Of a stretch of DNA of 64,000 bases, positions 9,501 through 19,460 are shown one piece after another (positions within the stretch are counted from its first letter, which is position 1; the number at the start of each line of letters is the position of its first letter). Under the pieces are notes generated by a model, which saw only the letters and a program-made list of their open reading frames with translations, did not search any database and was not told where the DNA came from. A program made the translations under genes and the position numbers. Source of the stretch: CALHVX01 sp039198065 (GTDB lineage: Bacteria > Pseudomonadota > Gammaproteobacteria > Pseudomonadales > Azotimanducaceae); the NCBI GenBank assembly GCA_039198065.1, contig JBCCTU010000001.1, forward strand, positions 1,054,001 through 1,118,000, read 5' to 3'.

Positions 9501-9962
9501 GCGGGTCGCTTCTTTGGCCTGATTGCGGCGCAGCATCTGCTGTTGATCACGCTTCAGCAGAGTTAACCAGACCGACTCCGGTAGCAGGTCGCGGAGTGCC
9601 GCCCCCTGTGCCTGGCGCTCTGATAGGCCAGTGAGCCGTTCGAAACCGCGGTCGGTCTCCATGACCTCGCCACCGCCGCTGAGTAAGGCTCGACCTTGGC
9701 GACTGGAGCCCGTGGCGAAACGATCGAGGCCTCGGGCGGTAAGTCGACCGGATACGAGCAGGCAGGCTGCGACAATAAGCGCGGCGCCGCCGCTACCGAT
9801 GGATAGCCAGAGAACCAGGTGAGCTGGGGATGCTGAGTAGGCGAGCAATTCAATAGCAGCGACGATCAGCAGAACGCTGCCGAAGATCAGTTGGGTAAAA
9901 AACGTTGCTCTGGCGAGGCTGTTTACTGCCGTGATGCCCACTACCTTGCTCGGCCGACCCAT
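6510..9962 (-). CDS. Membrane PAS-GGDEF-EAL cyclic-di-GMP turnover protein
   Basis: About 1150 residues. Two hydrophobic segments within the first 80 residues are followed by five PAS-type sensory segments. Next comes a GGDEF domain with an intact GGDEF signature near residue 790, and an EAL domain near residue 918 reading ESL instead of EAL. The DDFGTGYSSL motif near residue 1040 and the final QGFKYGKPM are preserved. It is predicted to make and/or degrade cyclic-di-GMP in response to several signals; the catalytic Glu of the EAL motif is kept, so phosphodiesterase activity remains possible. I chose ATG 9962 (MGRPSKVV); an upstream ATG at 10031 would add an Arg-rich stretch. Convergent to mlaA. 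Confidence 0.9.
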   Translation of the reverse strand: MGRPSKVVGITAVNSLARATFFTQLIFGSVLLIVAAIELLAYSASPAHLVLWLSIGSGGAALIVAACLLVSGRLTARGLDRFATGSSRQGRALLSGGGEVMETDRGFERLTGLSERQAQGAALRDLLPESVWLTLLKRDQQQMLRRNQAKEATRVHRVGPIRLEPQHPGAPQRQLDCVFERQTGDQGEPCWLLTLQDISDRESAHQQRDDFAASQQHAIDASADWVLRLRSDGTVIHRNARAAVALGMEVQDFSACLGTTQPAFLKTLSAVEQTGEPMQHKLLRVQSPGAAVESGGNHLLANIQRLERTDGSRELLLTATDISALVEKQRRLTHRNARLETIYQHSPEAIALVRWDGAETIEMNPSFRALLGFTGEPMEPRDVSVLDLWVSNEERATALALLDETDSVVEYAARFRHQNGSERRLEINMQKIDLEGETHVLCMGRDIEEKALQGERLRASEEKFQRMFDGSPDGIAIVRLSDGVFVDINPSALRMLNYPRAALIGRSCFENEANPTDIEPRQALEELNDEAGFQNKRITLRTRQGMAVPALTSGTIITFDSERHLLLMVRDMRELDAVESRLQRLEARFRGAFENAQLALLLVDMDGRIFETNAYARDLLAFTEAQFDGLHISRLLPSEDRARLKSALGELQARGQGCIRSERRLQCQNGLEIWTNFQIVMQQGDGREHSYFIIQASDITDVKVTQRRMERMAFYDTLTDLANRRLFTDRLRQAIDHCRRHNRTSALLFLDLDQFKRVNDTLGHEAGDALLREVGRRLTESVRNEDTVGRMGGDEFTVLLYDVQHSGDAGVVASKILKALSQPMQISGHDLIVSASVGVTIIPDDGQSTEVLMKNADLAMYRAKERGRNNYQFFSSEMNAKASRALRIEQELRMGLERAEFELYHQPKYRLTDGALVGVESLVRWQHPERGLVSPGEFIDVAEETGAIIPLGSWIIEAACEAAKVFADLSLRDFETAVNLSPRQFRDPNLVNTIRRSLRTLGLAPQYLQIEITETMLMQDVSAAEITVARLHELGIQLAIDDFGTGYSSLNYLKRFPINTVKVDRSFVKDIPESQDDCAITAAVIAMAHRLQMAVVAEGVENDAQVAFLKDHGCEYVQGFKYGKPMTLEAMKLTIQRDNLRATPKVLVKG

Positions 9963-10183
9963 ACTGCGTTCACTGTCCCTATTGCGGCCCGGGCCCCTGC
10001 GCGGCGCGCACGGTGCGACGCGGAGGCTCATCTGGCGCCATCCATTGGCTGCTTTCTCGGGCAGAGTATGCTGGGCTCGCTGGTCGGACCATGACGCAGT
10101 CCACAGTCTGCCCGCGCATCCCCGATCGCCGGGATCTGAGGCAAGGATGCACGAACGAACAAGGTCGTTTAGGGAAGCAATGT

Positions 10184-10603
10184 ATGGGCTATCGCGACGA
10201 ATTGGTGATAACGCCGAGCCGGCGCGGGCTCGAAGAAATTACGCCGGCTGTAGAGCAGCGTCTGGCGGTGTTGGGGGTCCAGGACGGCCTGGTGCATGTG
10301 TTTCTGTGCCACACCTCGGCGAGTTTGATCGTCCAGGAAAACGCGGATCCCGACGTCTTGAGGGATCTTGAAGACTGGCTCGATCGCGCTGTACCGGACG
10401 GCGATCCAGCCTACAGACATCGGGCTGAGGGGCCGGATGACATGCCTGCGCATATCAAGGGAGCCATCACGGCAACCGAGCTGACGCTCCCCATGGCCGT
10501 AGGCCAGCTGTGCCTGGGAACCTGGCAGGGCATATTTTTGTGGGAACACCGCAACCAGCCCCGGCCCCGGCGCCTCGTACTAAGCGTTGTGCCGTTTGCG
10601 TAG
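10184..10603 (+). CDS. yjbQ: YjbQ/UPF0047 family protein
   Basis: A 139-residue soluble protein of standard family length, with all hallmark segments: HTSASLIVQENADP near residue 44, GPDDMPAHIKGAITATEL and LGTWQGIFLWEHR near the C-terminus. YjbQ proteins have been linked to weak thiamin-phosphate synthase activity in Escherichia coli, but the physiological role is unsettled. An in-frame extension to 10013 is open; ATG 10184 matches the family start and has AGGGA upstream. The gene is divergent from the PAS-GGDEF-EAL gene and convergent with the next reverse-strand gene. Confidence 0.93.
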   Translation: MGYRDELVITPSRRGLEEITPAVEQRLAVLGVQDGLVHVFLCHTSASLIVQENADPDVLRDLEDWLDRAVPDGDPAYRHRAEGPDDMPAHIKGAITATELTLPMAVGQLCLGTWQGIFLWEHRNQPRPRRLVLSVVPFA

Positions 10604-10623
10604 CGTGGCCGGTGAGCCGGAGC

Positions 10624-11055
10624 TTAGTCTTTGTCGGGACCCGTTCCGCGCCCCTGCGCTGCGCGCAGCTCGCTTGTCCAGCGGCGGTGACCGTCCGGAT
10701 CCAGCATCATGCTGGCGAAGAAGAGCAACATGTCGCGGTGATTCTGGGGTAGCCGGGCCTGCTGCATAGCGGCTGCTCCGGGCTTCGATGAGAGAAACGC
10801 AAACACGTCTTTGAGCTCCGTATCGGCGCCAAGGACCTCTGTGCAATCGCTGGACAGGATCTCGTAACACTGTTCGAGATCACTTTCCTCGAACCCCGAC
10901 TCTTCTGGACTCAGCACGATGTTCGCCCACAGCGTTGCCATGCTGACACGGTAGGCGTCGGTGTCGAGCAATCGATCCGTGACGCGACAGTTGTCTTTTA
11001 CCTGCGCCAGCACAGGGGGCAAGACGGATTCGGGTCGCTGGCTCGGTGCGGGCAT
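10624..11055 (-). CDS. Hypothetical protein, 143 residues
   Basis: An acidic soluble protein without signal peptide or membrane segments and with no motif I recognise. The central part (SPEESGFEESDLEQCYEILS) is Glu/Asp-rich and helical. The C-terminus holds a Met-rich hydrophobic segment (RDMLLFFASMMLDPDGH). The gene is divergent from the tesB gene at 11175, leaving about 120 bases for both promoters. Opposite frames give only weak proteins, so this is probably real. Confidence 0.6.
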   Translation of the reverse strand: MPAPSQRPESVLPPVLAQVKDNCRVTDRLLDTDAYRVSMATLWANIVLSPEESGFEESDLEQCYEILSSDCTEVLGADTELKDVFAFLSSKPGAAAMQQARLPQNHRDMLLFFASMMLDPDGHRRWTSELRAAQGRGTGPDKD

Positions 11056-11174
11056 GGACGCAAGATAGCGCTCCGGCGGCGATGAAGGAAGTTACCGGTC
11101 GTTCCTGGGCGCCGGCTTTGCTACATTCGGCGACCGTTCGCGTAGACAGCAGGATCAGAGGGCAGCAGCAGACC

Positions 11175-12086
11175 ATGGCAGACGCTGTACCGTCGGCGGT
11201 GCAATCATCAGAGCAACGGAGCGAAGCCGGCACTGCGCGCGCCCTCGAGTTGCTTGACGTGCTAGAGCTCGAGCGCATCGAGGCGAACCTATTGCGCGGT
11301 CGCAACGAAACCGTACGGCTACCGCGGCTGTTCGGCGGACAGGTCCTGGCACAGGCGCTGGTCGCGGCCGGCGCGACGGTTGAGACGACGCTGCCGGTGC
11401 ACTCGCTGCATGGCTATTTTCTACGCGCAGGAGATCCGGAGCGTCCGGTGCTTTACGAAGTGGACAGGATTCGGGACGGGCGCAGCTTCGTTACCCGGCG
11501 GGTCGTAGCGATTCAGCGCGGCGACGCGATCTTTTCCATGAGCCTGTCCTTCCACAAAACCGAAGCGGGGTTTGAACACGCCGAACCCATGCCTAATGTG
11601 CCACCACCGGAAGAGTTGCGGGAGGACGCTGAGGTGGTTGCGGAGCTACCTCCCGACACGCCAGGCCTGTCGCCAATGGCCGGCCAGCCCAGGCCGTTTC
11701 ACTATCGTTCCGTCTGTGCCCCGGGATCAGAAGCGGCGCGTCAGGATCGTCGGTTTCATCCGGGGTGGCTGCGCTTCCGGCAGGCTGTAGACGACCGTCC
11801 TTATCTTCACGCGGCGCTCCTCGCCTATGCATCCGACATGGCGCTGGTCAGCACGTCGACGCTGCCGCATCAGTCGACCATGGATCGCAGCGCGCTACAG
11901 ATCGCGAGCCTCGATCACGCCATGTGGTTTCACCGAGACGTGCGGGTCGACGAGTGGCTGCTGTTTCAACGGCACACGACATCGGCGGCTGGTGGTCGGG
12001 GATTGAACCACGCTGAGGTCTATGGTCGGGACGGAGGCCTGCGAGTTTCCATCACGCAGGAAGGGCTCATCCGACCGCGCTACTGA
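11175..12086 (+). CDS. tesB: Acyl-CoA thioesterase II (TesB), copy 1
   Basis: A 303-residue double-hotdog thioesterase. Recognisable segments are FGGQVLAQALVAA, HSLHGYFLRAGDPERPVLYEVDRIRDGRSF, then the second-domain segments MALVSTSTLPHQ and ASLDHAMWFHRDVRVDEWLLF near the end. It hydrolyses acyl-CoA to free fatty acid and CoA. The start ATG 11175 (MADAVPS) gives a modest N-terminal extension over the classical length; the open frame reaches 11046. A second, more compact TesB lies at 55303-56166. Free-standing, with no obvious operon partner. Confidence 0.92.
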   Translation: MADAVPSAVQSSEQRSEAGTARALELLDVLELERIEANLLRGRNETVRLPRLFGGQVLAQALVAAGATVETTLPVHSLHGYFLRAGDPERPVLYEVDRIRDGRSFVTRRVVAIQRGDAIFSMSLSFHKTEAGFEHAEPMPNVPPPEELREDAEVVAELPPDTPGLSPMAGQPRPFHYRSVCAPGSEAARQDRRFHPGWLRFRQAVDDRPYLHAALLAYASDMALVSTSTLPHQSTMDRSALQIASLDHAMWFHRDVRVDEWLLFQRHTTSAAGGRGLNHAEVYGRDGGLRVSITQEGLIRPRY

Positions 12087-12145
12087 TCCACCGCGCGAGG
12101 TCCGCCGCCGAGCAGTCGTTACGTAGCGCCGCTATACGATAAGCA

Positions 12146-13540
12146 TCAGCTCGCTGGCAGAGTCCCGGCCTGGTATTCGGTGGCCAGCACCTTGAGCGAC
12201 AGTTCCGTCGCGCCGGTCAACAGCGACAGGGTCGTGGGGTCACCTTCCGGTAGTGGCCAGTGGGTCGCGTCAAGTCGGAGCTGGTTCCAGGTCGGGTCGA
12301 CGGCCCGCCAGCGACCGTCGACCAGCACCTGATTCCAGGCATGAAACGCAAACGCCGGCCCCTGAATCTCCGTGTAGGCCATGCCGACGATGGTGCGTGC
12401 TGGAAGCCCGGCGGCCCGGGCGAGGGCCGTGAGCAGGTCAGCAAATTCTGTACAGTCGCCGCGCCGATCATCCAGCAGGGTCAGGACGCCGCGGTAGTCG
12501 GGGCGTTCTTCGTAGTCCAGAAAGCCATGCACGAAGGCCACCAGGCGTCGCAGCTTCGCTTCACCTTCGTCCGGAAGGCGGAGCGATCCCAGCAGCGTTT
12601 GCAGTCTTGGGTGATCGCTCGGATAGTCGAGGGACGCCGCCAGATAGTCTTCATCTCGGGGTGGCAACAGAGGGGCTGAGGTCAGCGTGACCTGCTCGGG
12701 TAGGCCCCGATCGTCGGAGCTCGCCAGTTCGAGTTTCAGCCTAGACAGGTAGCGATGACGCTCGAGCGGCTGGTCGAGCGGCGCGCGAAAGCTCGCCACG
12801 GCCAGTGGTGTAACGGGCGCCAGGGCAATCCGCCGTTCAACACGCTCCAGATCAAAGACTCCCGCGAGGCGAAAGCGCACCGGGACCAGGCTGGCATCTA
12901 GTTCAATTTCCGTTTCTTCCACCAGGCTCGGATGACGCAGAACGGCCCGGCGGCTGTCGCGTTGAACCAGCTCGTAGCTGTCGCGTTCGATCTTCAGCGT
13001 TGCAAGGTTGAGGCTGACCGACCGAACGCGTGCTCCTGCGGTGGTGTTTTCGTCGTTCAACCAGCGTTCGACGGCCAGGTAGTCGGCAAGGCTGACTGCT
13101 TCGTCGAGGGTGGTATTTGTCTGGTCGCCGTTTCGGTCAATTCGTGCCTGCCAGCGTCCCGGTGCTTGGTCCTGCACCAGCTCAACGGTAAACATCGATC
13201 CATCGCGGTCGGCGCGATGGTAGGCATCCCGCAGCGCAAGAGTGGCGCCAGCGAATCGGTATCGATCGCTGATGGTCACCGGGCGGCTGCTGCCGAGGGC
13301 GAACCGAAGTCTCGTCGCGAAACTATAGTCACCGCGCCAATCTCTGCTATTGATGCTCTGGTAGAAGCCGATCGGTTGGTCGGTCAAGGACAGCCGATAC
13401 CAATACTCCCCCTGCAGCGTCGAGGCGGTGGCAGCGGCCGCCGTGGTGTCAGACGTACCCAGCCTCCAGACCAGCACGGCGGCAACGGCGCAGGTGAGCA
13501 GAAACGCGAGCGCTGTGCGCAGAAGCAGTGACCGGATCAC
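12146..13540 (-). CDS. Membrane-anchored transglutaminase-like protein
   Basis: A 464-residue protein with one N-terminal membrane anchor (LLLRTALAFLLTCAVAAVLVW) and a large extracytoplasmic part ending in a transglutaminase-like (Cys-His-Asp) domain. The triad is visible as GDCTEF near residue 360, AFHAWNQV near 400 and VDPTWNQ near 413. Such bacterial proteins are usually proteases or peptide-modifying enzymes rather than cross-linkers. The first 300 residues resemble no family I can name. It is divergent from glnS, with about 118 bases between start codons. Confidence 0.85.
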   Translation of the reverse strand: MIRSLLLRTALAFLLTCAVAAVLVWRLGTSDTTAAAATASTLQGEYWYRLSLTDQPIGFYQSINSRDWRGDYSFATRLRFALGSSRPVTISDRYRFAGATLALRDAYHRADRDGSMFTVELVQDQAPGRWQARIDRNGDQTNTTLDEAVSLADYLAVERWLNDENTTAGARVRSVSLNLATLKIERDSYELVQRDSRRAVLRHPSLVEETEIELDASLVPVRFRLAGVFDLERVERRIALAPVTPLAVASFRAPLDQPLERHRYLSRLKLELASSDDRGLPEQVTLTSAPLLPPRDEDYLAASLDYPSDHPRLQTLLGSLRLPDEGEAKLRRLVAFVHGFLDYEERPDYRGVLTLLDDRRGDCTEFADLLTALARAAGLPARTIVGMAYTEIQGPAFAFHAWNQVLVDGRWRAVDPTWNQLRLDATHWPLPEGDPTTLSLLTGATELSLKVLATEYQAGTLPAS

Positions 13541-13658
13541 GGCTGTGGAGCCTGCGGCACGCGCGTTGTTTGGAAGGCACCCATGCCAGGATCATACCCG
13601 GCGAGCCCTTGGGCTACACTGCGCCTTCGAAGTAAGCGCAGCAGGCAGCTAACAGGGA

Positions 13659-15301
<1,643 letters not shown>

Positions 15302-15305
<4 letters not shown>

Positions 15306-17197
15306 CGATCGATGACGAAAGCGCGCGCCCCGAGTACGCGGATGTGTCCGTGGACGCCGCTGAGCGACTCGATGCGCTGATGGCGCGGGCGCCGGAAGGT
15401 GGCTTCAGCAGTGTTCAAGACACGGTCTGGTTGGCCGGTGATCAGCTGCCCGATAGGTATCCGCTCGAGGCGACGACACCGGCTGCGACGGCACTTTTGC
15501 ACCCACTGGTTCTGCGGGCGCTCGAGCATCTGGATGACACGCCGTTGACGGAAGACTGGCGAGCGCTGGCGTTAACGGCAACCTTCAACCCGGAGCTCGT
15601 TCGGCGGCTGGCGAGTGGCGTTGCGCAGTCCCTGCGTCGTCAGGGCGTTGTCGGTCTGTTGATTCCGCCGGTGCAGGTATGTGCCGATGCACGGGGCATG
15701 GAGGCGGGGTTAACGGCAGCAAACGCAGGCGACGAAACGCTAACAGAGTGCTTCGGCTCGGACCCCTATCTCGCCGGCCGCATCGCGACCGCCTTAGTTC
15801 GCGGGGCTGCGGGTAGCGGCGAACATCGTGGTGTAGCGCTGGTGCTTCGAGCCGGCTCGGCGTTGTTAGCTGAAGCGGGCGAGTCGAGCACCGAAACCTG
15901 GCGGCAGCGGGTCTTCGAACCGATCGCGGAAATGGTGCGGGATGGGGGGTTGCGCGCGCTCGCGATCACTGCGGCGGATGGGACCTGCGCACGCGATCTG
16001 CGCGCGGAGTTCAACAGTGACAGTCTGATCCTGTTACGCCTGGGTGATCTTCCCGAGGCTTTTGAAGAGCAGCTCGGCCCGGAAGGATCGGTCGTGCCCC
16101 TTGGTGAAGCACCTACGGCGCACCCCGCGCTCGGTGAACGAGAGGCGAAGCGGCGCGCCCGGCGGTTGACGGCGCTGAAGCTGTGGTTGGGTTTGTTTGA
16201 TCTCCCGGTTGTGCCCGTTCCTGAACCCGAAGACGAAACGCCGCTGCGGGAACGCCTGGCGCTTGGGGCAACGGTCGTTCTGAACAATCAAGGCACGCTG
16301 CCCCTCGCCCCCGGCTGCCGCGTAGTTTGCTATCTCAGCGCCGCACTCGAGTCCGGCGTTCAGCAGGAGGCGCGCGATGCCTTCAAGCGGGCGCCGTTTC
16401 CTGCTCAGCTTGAAGTGAGCTCTTGGGACCCTGCCACGGGTGCGGCATTGAGTGCAGATCCGGAAAGCCTCGACGTCGATGTCATCGTCTGGCTCGTTCC
16501 TGCGGCGGACATTGATGCGCAGTCACGAGCACGGCTGCTGGCCTGCGGTCGGCCGCTGGTTGTTGTCGCGATGGGTGCAGCGCTTCTACCGGGGCTCGAG
16601 TCTTTGGTACCGGCAGCGGCACTTGTGCAGCATTTCGGGAATCGGGAACTGAGCGCTCGGCTGCTACCAGGTATGCTCAGCGGCGAGCGCCTGATTAGCG
16701 GTCGTTTACCGCACGATCGCTATGCGCCAACCTTTCCCTTTGGTAGCGGCGCCTGGCACCGCGGGGTGCGCTACGGTCCGTTGAGTGGGCCGACGGCAGC
16801 TGACAGCTTCAGCGTCATCGTGCTCACGCAGGAGCTGGTCAACGACGGCCGCGAGCGCGTGGTTGAGGTGCCGCAGCTCTATCTGTTGCCTCCAGAGACC
16901 GATGCGGCATTGGTGGGCAAAGCGGCTCTGCTAGGTTTCGCCCGTATCCTGATTCAGCCGGGAGAAGCAATTCAGGTGCGTTTCCAGCTCGATACGTCTT
17001 TGCTCGCGGGTATCGATGCGGACGGCGAGTTCGTCGTTGAGCCGGGCTACGTGCGCCTGTGCGTTGGCCCCGCGTTGGGCCGTGTAGAAACGGAGCTCGC
17101 AATCGAAATCACCGGGGAGCCGCGCCGCCTGAAGCAGCATCAGCGTGTCTCGACGTTGGTGGCAGTCGAGTCCGTTGGGCGCAGTAACGACGAGTAG
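15302..17197 (+). CDS. Degenerate glycoside hydrolase family 3-like protein
   Basis: A 631-residue soluble protein without signal peptide. The GH3 fold is visible at four points. The segment ATFNPELVRRLASGVAQSL corresponds to the GH3 AATFDPELA region. ECFGSDPYLAGRIATALVRG matches the FGEDPYLA segment. VLNNQGTLPL and LPHDRYAPTFPFGSG match the LLKN-LPL and LPxxxxPFGHG segments of the second domain, and an FN3-like C-terminal domain follows. The KH motif and the SDW/SDHG nucleophile motif are not recognisable, suggesting a non-catalytic relative. The GTG start overlaps the glnS stop (GTGA), so the two genes are co-translated. The role is unknown. Confidence 0.75.
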
Positions 17198-17218
17198 CGC
17201 GCCCGATTCCGGGCCTCC

Positions 17219-18361
17219 TCAGCGGCTCACCTGCTCTGCGCTGAAGCCCAGCCGCTTGAGTCGAGCGAGCAGACCCTGATCGCCACCGAAGTGTGCTGCA
17301 CCGACCAGTACCAAGTAGGTGCCTTCGGAGCCAAGGTAACCGGCGATCTTTTCACTCATAGCGGCGTTCCGCTCATCCAGCAGCGCGCGGCTGAACGCCT
17401 GTGCGGCCTTGCTGTCACCGGTCTGTTCATCGAACAAGGTTGCCAGCTGCTCAACGTCCCCACTCAGCCAGGCGAGTACCATGGACTCGAGCCAGGTTGC
17501 CAAGGAATCGAACTGGCTCAGGCTGTCTACGAGCATGTCCCGCTGAACGTCGAGGGGCAGGCTGAAGAGAAGATCGAGCTGCTGCTCGAGCGTTTCCAGC
17601 TGCAGCACCCGGCGATCACCGGCACGGTCGAGGAAGTAGCGTTCTACACCGCCGTCTTCGGGATAGCCCAGAGCCTTAAGTGCAGAGACGGACAGGAGTT
17701 GAGATGCGAACATCGGGGTCAGGGGTTCCAGATTCGCCGCTGGAATTCCGTACTCAGCGGCCCGTGCCGCAAGCCGCGCGCGTTGCTCGGCGTTAAGCAG
17801 GCTGGACAGCTGTGTCGGTGGCGGCAGCAGGGCGCGACGGAGCGTCTGTTGTTGCACAACGGTGGGATCGAGGTCTGAGATGTCAACTTCGACTACGAGT
17901 GTGTCGGCGGCGTCAAATGCTCGCTCGAAGGGCGGTGCTAGCGGATAGAGCGCAGGTTTCAGCAGGTGGATCGTTCCACCGAGATACACGGTTGCATTGG
18001 TTCCGCGCAAGCGCCACAGGTAGAGCGGTACGGAACTCTTCGCCAATCCCGCACGAAGCTCCGCCGCTGTGCGCAGCTTTTGTTTTCCCTGGCGGATCAG
18101 CTCGCAAGACTTCGTGACCGTTGCTCGACACTGCGCCAGTGCTCGGTCGGCTGCGGTGAGCCGATTAGACTCGCCAGACACTGCGAAGCGCTGACCGGTT
18201 GTCGTGTCTACCGCGACTGCTGCGAACGGCGGTGCTGGGTCGCTGTCAGTGCCTGAATCTTGTGGTACTGCCGCGGGCGGGGTAACCCCCGTTGAGCTGC
18301 AGGCAAGGGTCAGGCACAGGCTGGCGAGCAGCGTCGCTGTCAGTGCCACGGGAGTTCTCAT
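17219..18361 (-). CDS. TraB/GumN-family lipoprotein
   Basis: A 380-residue predicted lipoprotein (signal ending LTLAC, Cys21). After a linker and a Ser/Ala-rich stretch it carries the TraB/GumN fold: YLGGTIHLLKPALYPL near residue 128, ADTLVVEVDI, and the C-terminal LVGAAHFGGDQGLLARL. The two GxxH elements are the likely metal site of this family, whose members are proposed metalloproteases (Tiki-like). The start ATG overlaps the stop of the upstream CinA-type gene (ATGA), implying co-translation. Confidence 0.85.
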   Translation of the reverse strand: MRTPVALTATLLASLCLTLACSSTGVTPPAAVPQDSGTDSDPAPPFAAVAVDTTTGQRFAVSGESNRLTAADRALAQCRATVTKSCELIRQGKQKLRTAAELRAGLAKSSVPLYLWRLRGTNATVYLGGTIHLLKPALYPLAPPFERAFDAADTLVVEVDISDLDPTVVQQQTLRRALLPPPTQLSSLLNAEQRARLAARAAEYGIPAANLEPLTPMFASQLLSVSALKALGYPEDGGVERYFLDRAGDRRVLQLETLEQQLDLLFSLPLDVQRDMLVDSLSQFDSLATWLESMVLAWLSGDVEQLATLFDEQTGDSKAAQAFSRALLDERNAAMSEKIAGYLGSEGTYLVLVGAAHFGGDQGLLARLKRLGFSAEQVSR

Positions 18362-19119
18362 CGGCTCTCATCCAGCGGCGTTTCACCGGCACTCGAAATC
18401 AGAGCTTTGACCTGCTCAACGGCCTCGTCGATAGCGGTCGGGTCGGTGCCCCGGACGACCAGCGTGGTGCCGTAGCGACCTTCTCGCAGGAACGGGTAGC
18501 TGCCGAGGTCGAGGTCCGGAAATGCTTCCTGGATCGCACCGAGGCCGGCCGCGATAGCGCTCTCGCCGAGGTAGGCGGTGACGGATCGGGATCGAACGAT
18601 TGCACCGGTGCGCAGCTTGCCTTCCAGCGAGCTGAGCATGGCTTGCATGACCCGTGGAATGCCGGCCATGACGTGGACGTTGTCGATGGCGAATCCCTGG
18701 GGGCCGCCGGTGGGGTTATCGATCAGTCGCGCACCTTCCGGAACTCGAGCCATAAGGAGTCGATTGGCCATGATCTCCGGCGGTGCCTCCCGCCGACGAA
18801 TCACCGCAGCGATCTCCGGGTGCTCGATGAGGGGCACGTTAAACGCGCGCGCTATGCAGGCGGCCGTGATGTCGTCGTGGGTCGGGCCGATGCCACCGGT
18901 GGTGAACACGTAGTCGTAGCTGCGACGCAGCGCGTCAAGGGCTTCGATGATGCGATCCTCAATGTCCGGCACGACGCGCGCTTCATGGATCTGAATTCCC
19001 CAGTCACCGAGTTGCCGCGCGAGGGAATTGAGGTTTGTGTCTTGAGTTCGCCCAGACAGAATCTCATTGCCGATGATCAGCACGGCCGCAGTTACGCGCT
19101 TGTCTGATCGTTTCGTCAT
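18358..19119 (-). CDS. CinA N-terminal (MoaB/MogA-fold) domain protein
   Basis: A 253-residue protein that is only the competence/damage-inducible CinA N-terminal domain. It opens VTAAVLIIGNEILSGRTQDTN and has the GGIGPTHDDIT motif near residue 75, both typical of the molybdopterin-binding fold. The C-terminal amidohydrolase domain of full CinA (NMN deamidase) is absent, as in many stand-alone homologues. The substrate is unknown; some relatives act on ADP-ribose or FAD-like compounds. The ATG at 19119 is preceded by an 11-base tandem repeat that creates a chain of mini-ORFs. It is the first gene of a two-gene operon with the GumN/TraB lipoprotein. Confidence 0.9.
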   Translation of the reverse strand: MTKRSDKRVTAAVLIIGNEILSGRTQDTNLNSLARQLGDWGIQIHEARVVPDIEDRIIEALDALRRSYDYVFTTGGIGPTHDDITAACIARAFNVPLIEHPEIAAVIRRREAPPEIMANRLLMARVPEGARLIDNPTGGPQGFAIDNVHVMAGIPRVMQAMLSSLEGKLRTGAIVRSRSVTAYLGESAIAAGLGAIQEAFPDLDLGSYPFLREGRYGTTLVVRGTDPTAIDEAVEQVKALISSAGETPLDESR

Positions 19120-19141
19120 TGCTCCGTCATTGCCCCGTCAT
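19117..19141 (-). repeat. 11-base tandem repeat carrying two 4-codon mini-ORFs before cinA
   Basis: Read on the reverse strand, the unit ATGACGGRGCA occurs twice and then runs into the cinA start (ATGACGAAAC). The first copy reads ATG-ACG-GGG-CAA-TGA and the second ATG-ACG-GAG-CAA-TGA. Each TGA overlaps the next ATG. A decayed fourth unit (AACGGAGAA) lies just upstream. The GGAGC in the second copy also serves as the ribosome site for cinA. Confidence 0.7.
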
Positions 19142-19460
19142 TTCTCCGTTCTTGTGCGACTCATAGTCCGAGTGCTCCGGTTTGTGAACGGCGTCTCGTA
19201 CGCCTGCCGGACCCAGGTCAACTGTCCGCTATTAGTGGCGAATTCGTCTAATTAAACGAATTCAACGCATTTCACATGATACCACCGCAGGCTCGATTCC
19301 CTCGCGGCTCGTGAAACGGCGCACAGTTGAGGTGAACGCCGCCGGCCCTGTGCGTCAGGTCGCAGCGATACACAGTCGATACAACCAGACTCAATCTCTC
19401 AATCAGTCGAAAGCGTTCGAGGGGGCTCGGACGCTCACGACATTATCTGTGGAGAGAGAG
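19120..19460. other. Long intergenic region between cinA and the surface-lipoprotein gene
   Basis: About 340 bases without a convincing gene. It holds the mini-ORF repeat next to cinA, a 24-base palindrome at 19240-19263, and an untranslated leader rich in CTCAATC-type repeats before the GGAGAGAG ribosome site at about 19451. Divergent promoters are expected here, but I see no strong -35/-10 pair. Confidence 0.6.
19240..19263. promoter_or_regulatory. 24-base near-perfect palindrome, candidate operator
   Basis: Arms GAATTCGT and ACGAATTC flank an 8-base centre that is itself palindromic except for one mismatched pair. It is an AT-rich island in GC-rich DNA between two divergent genes. It looks like a dimeric regulator site controlling the lipoprotein gene, the cinA operon or both. 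A hairpin without a T-run is a less likely reading. Confidence 0.55.

Noticed and set aside
17198..17218. GCCCG-ATTC-CGGGC hairpin as a terminator
   Set aside because: The stem is short and no T-run follows on either strand.
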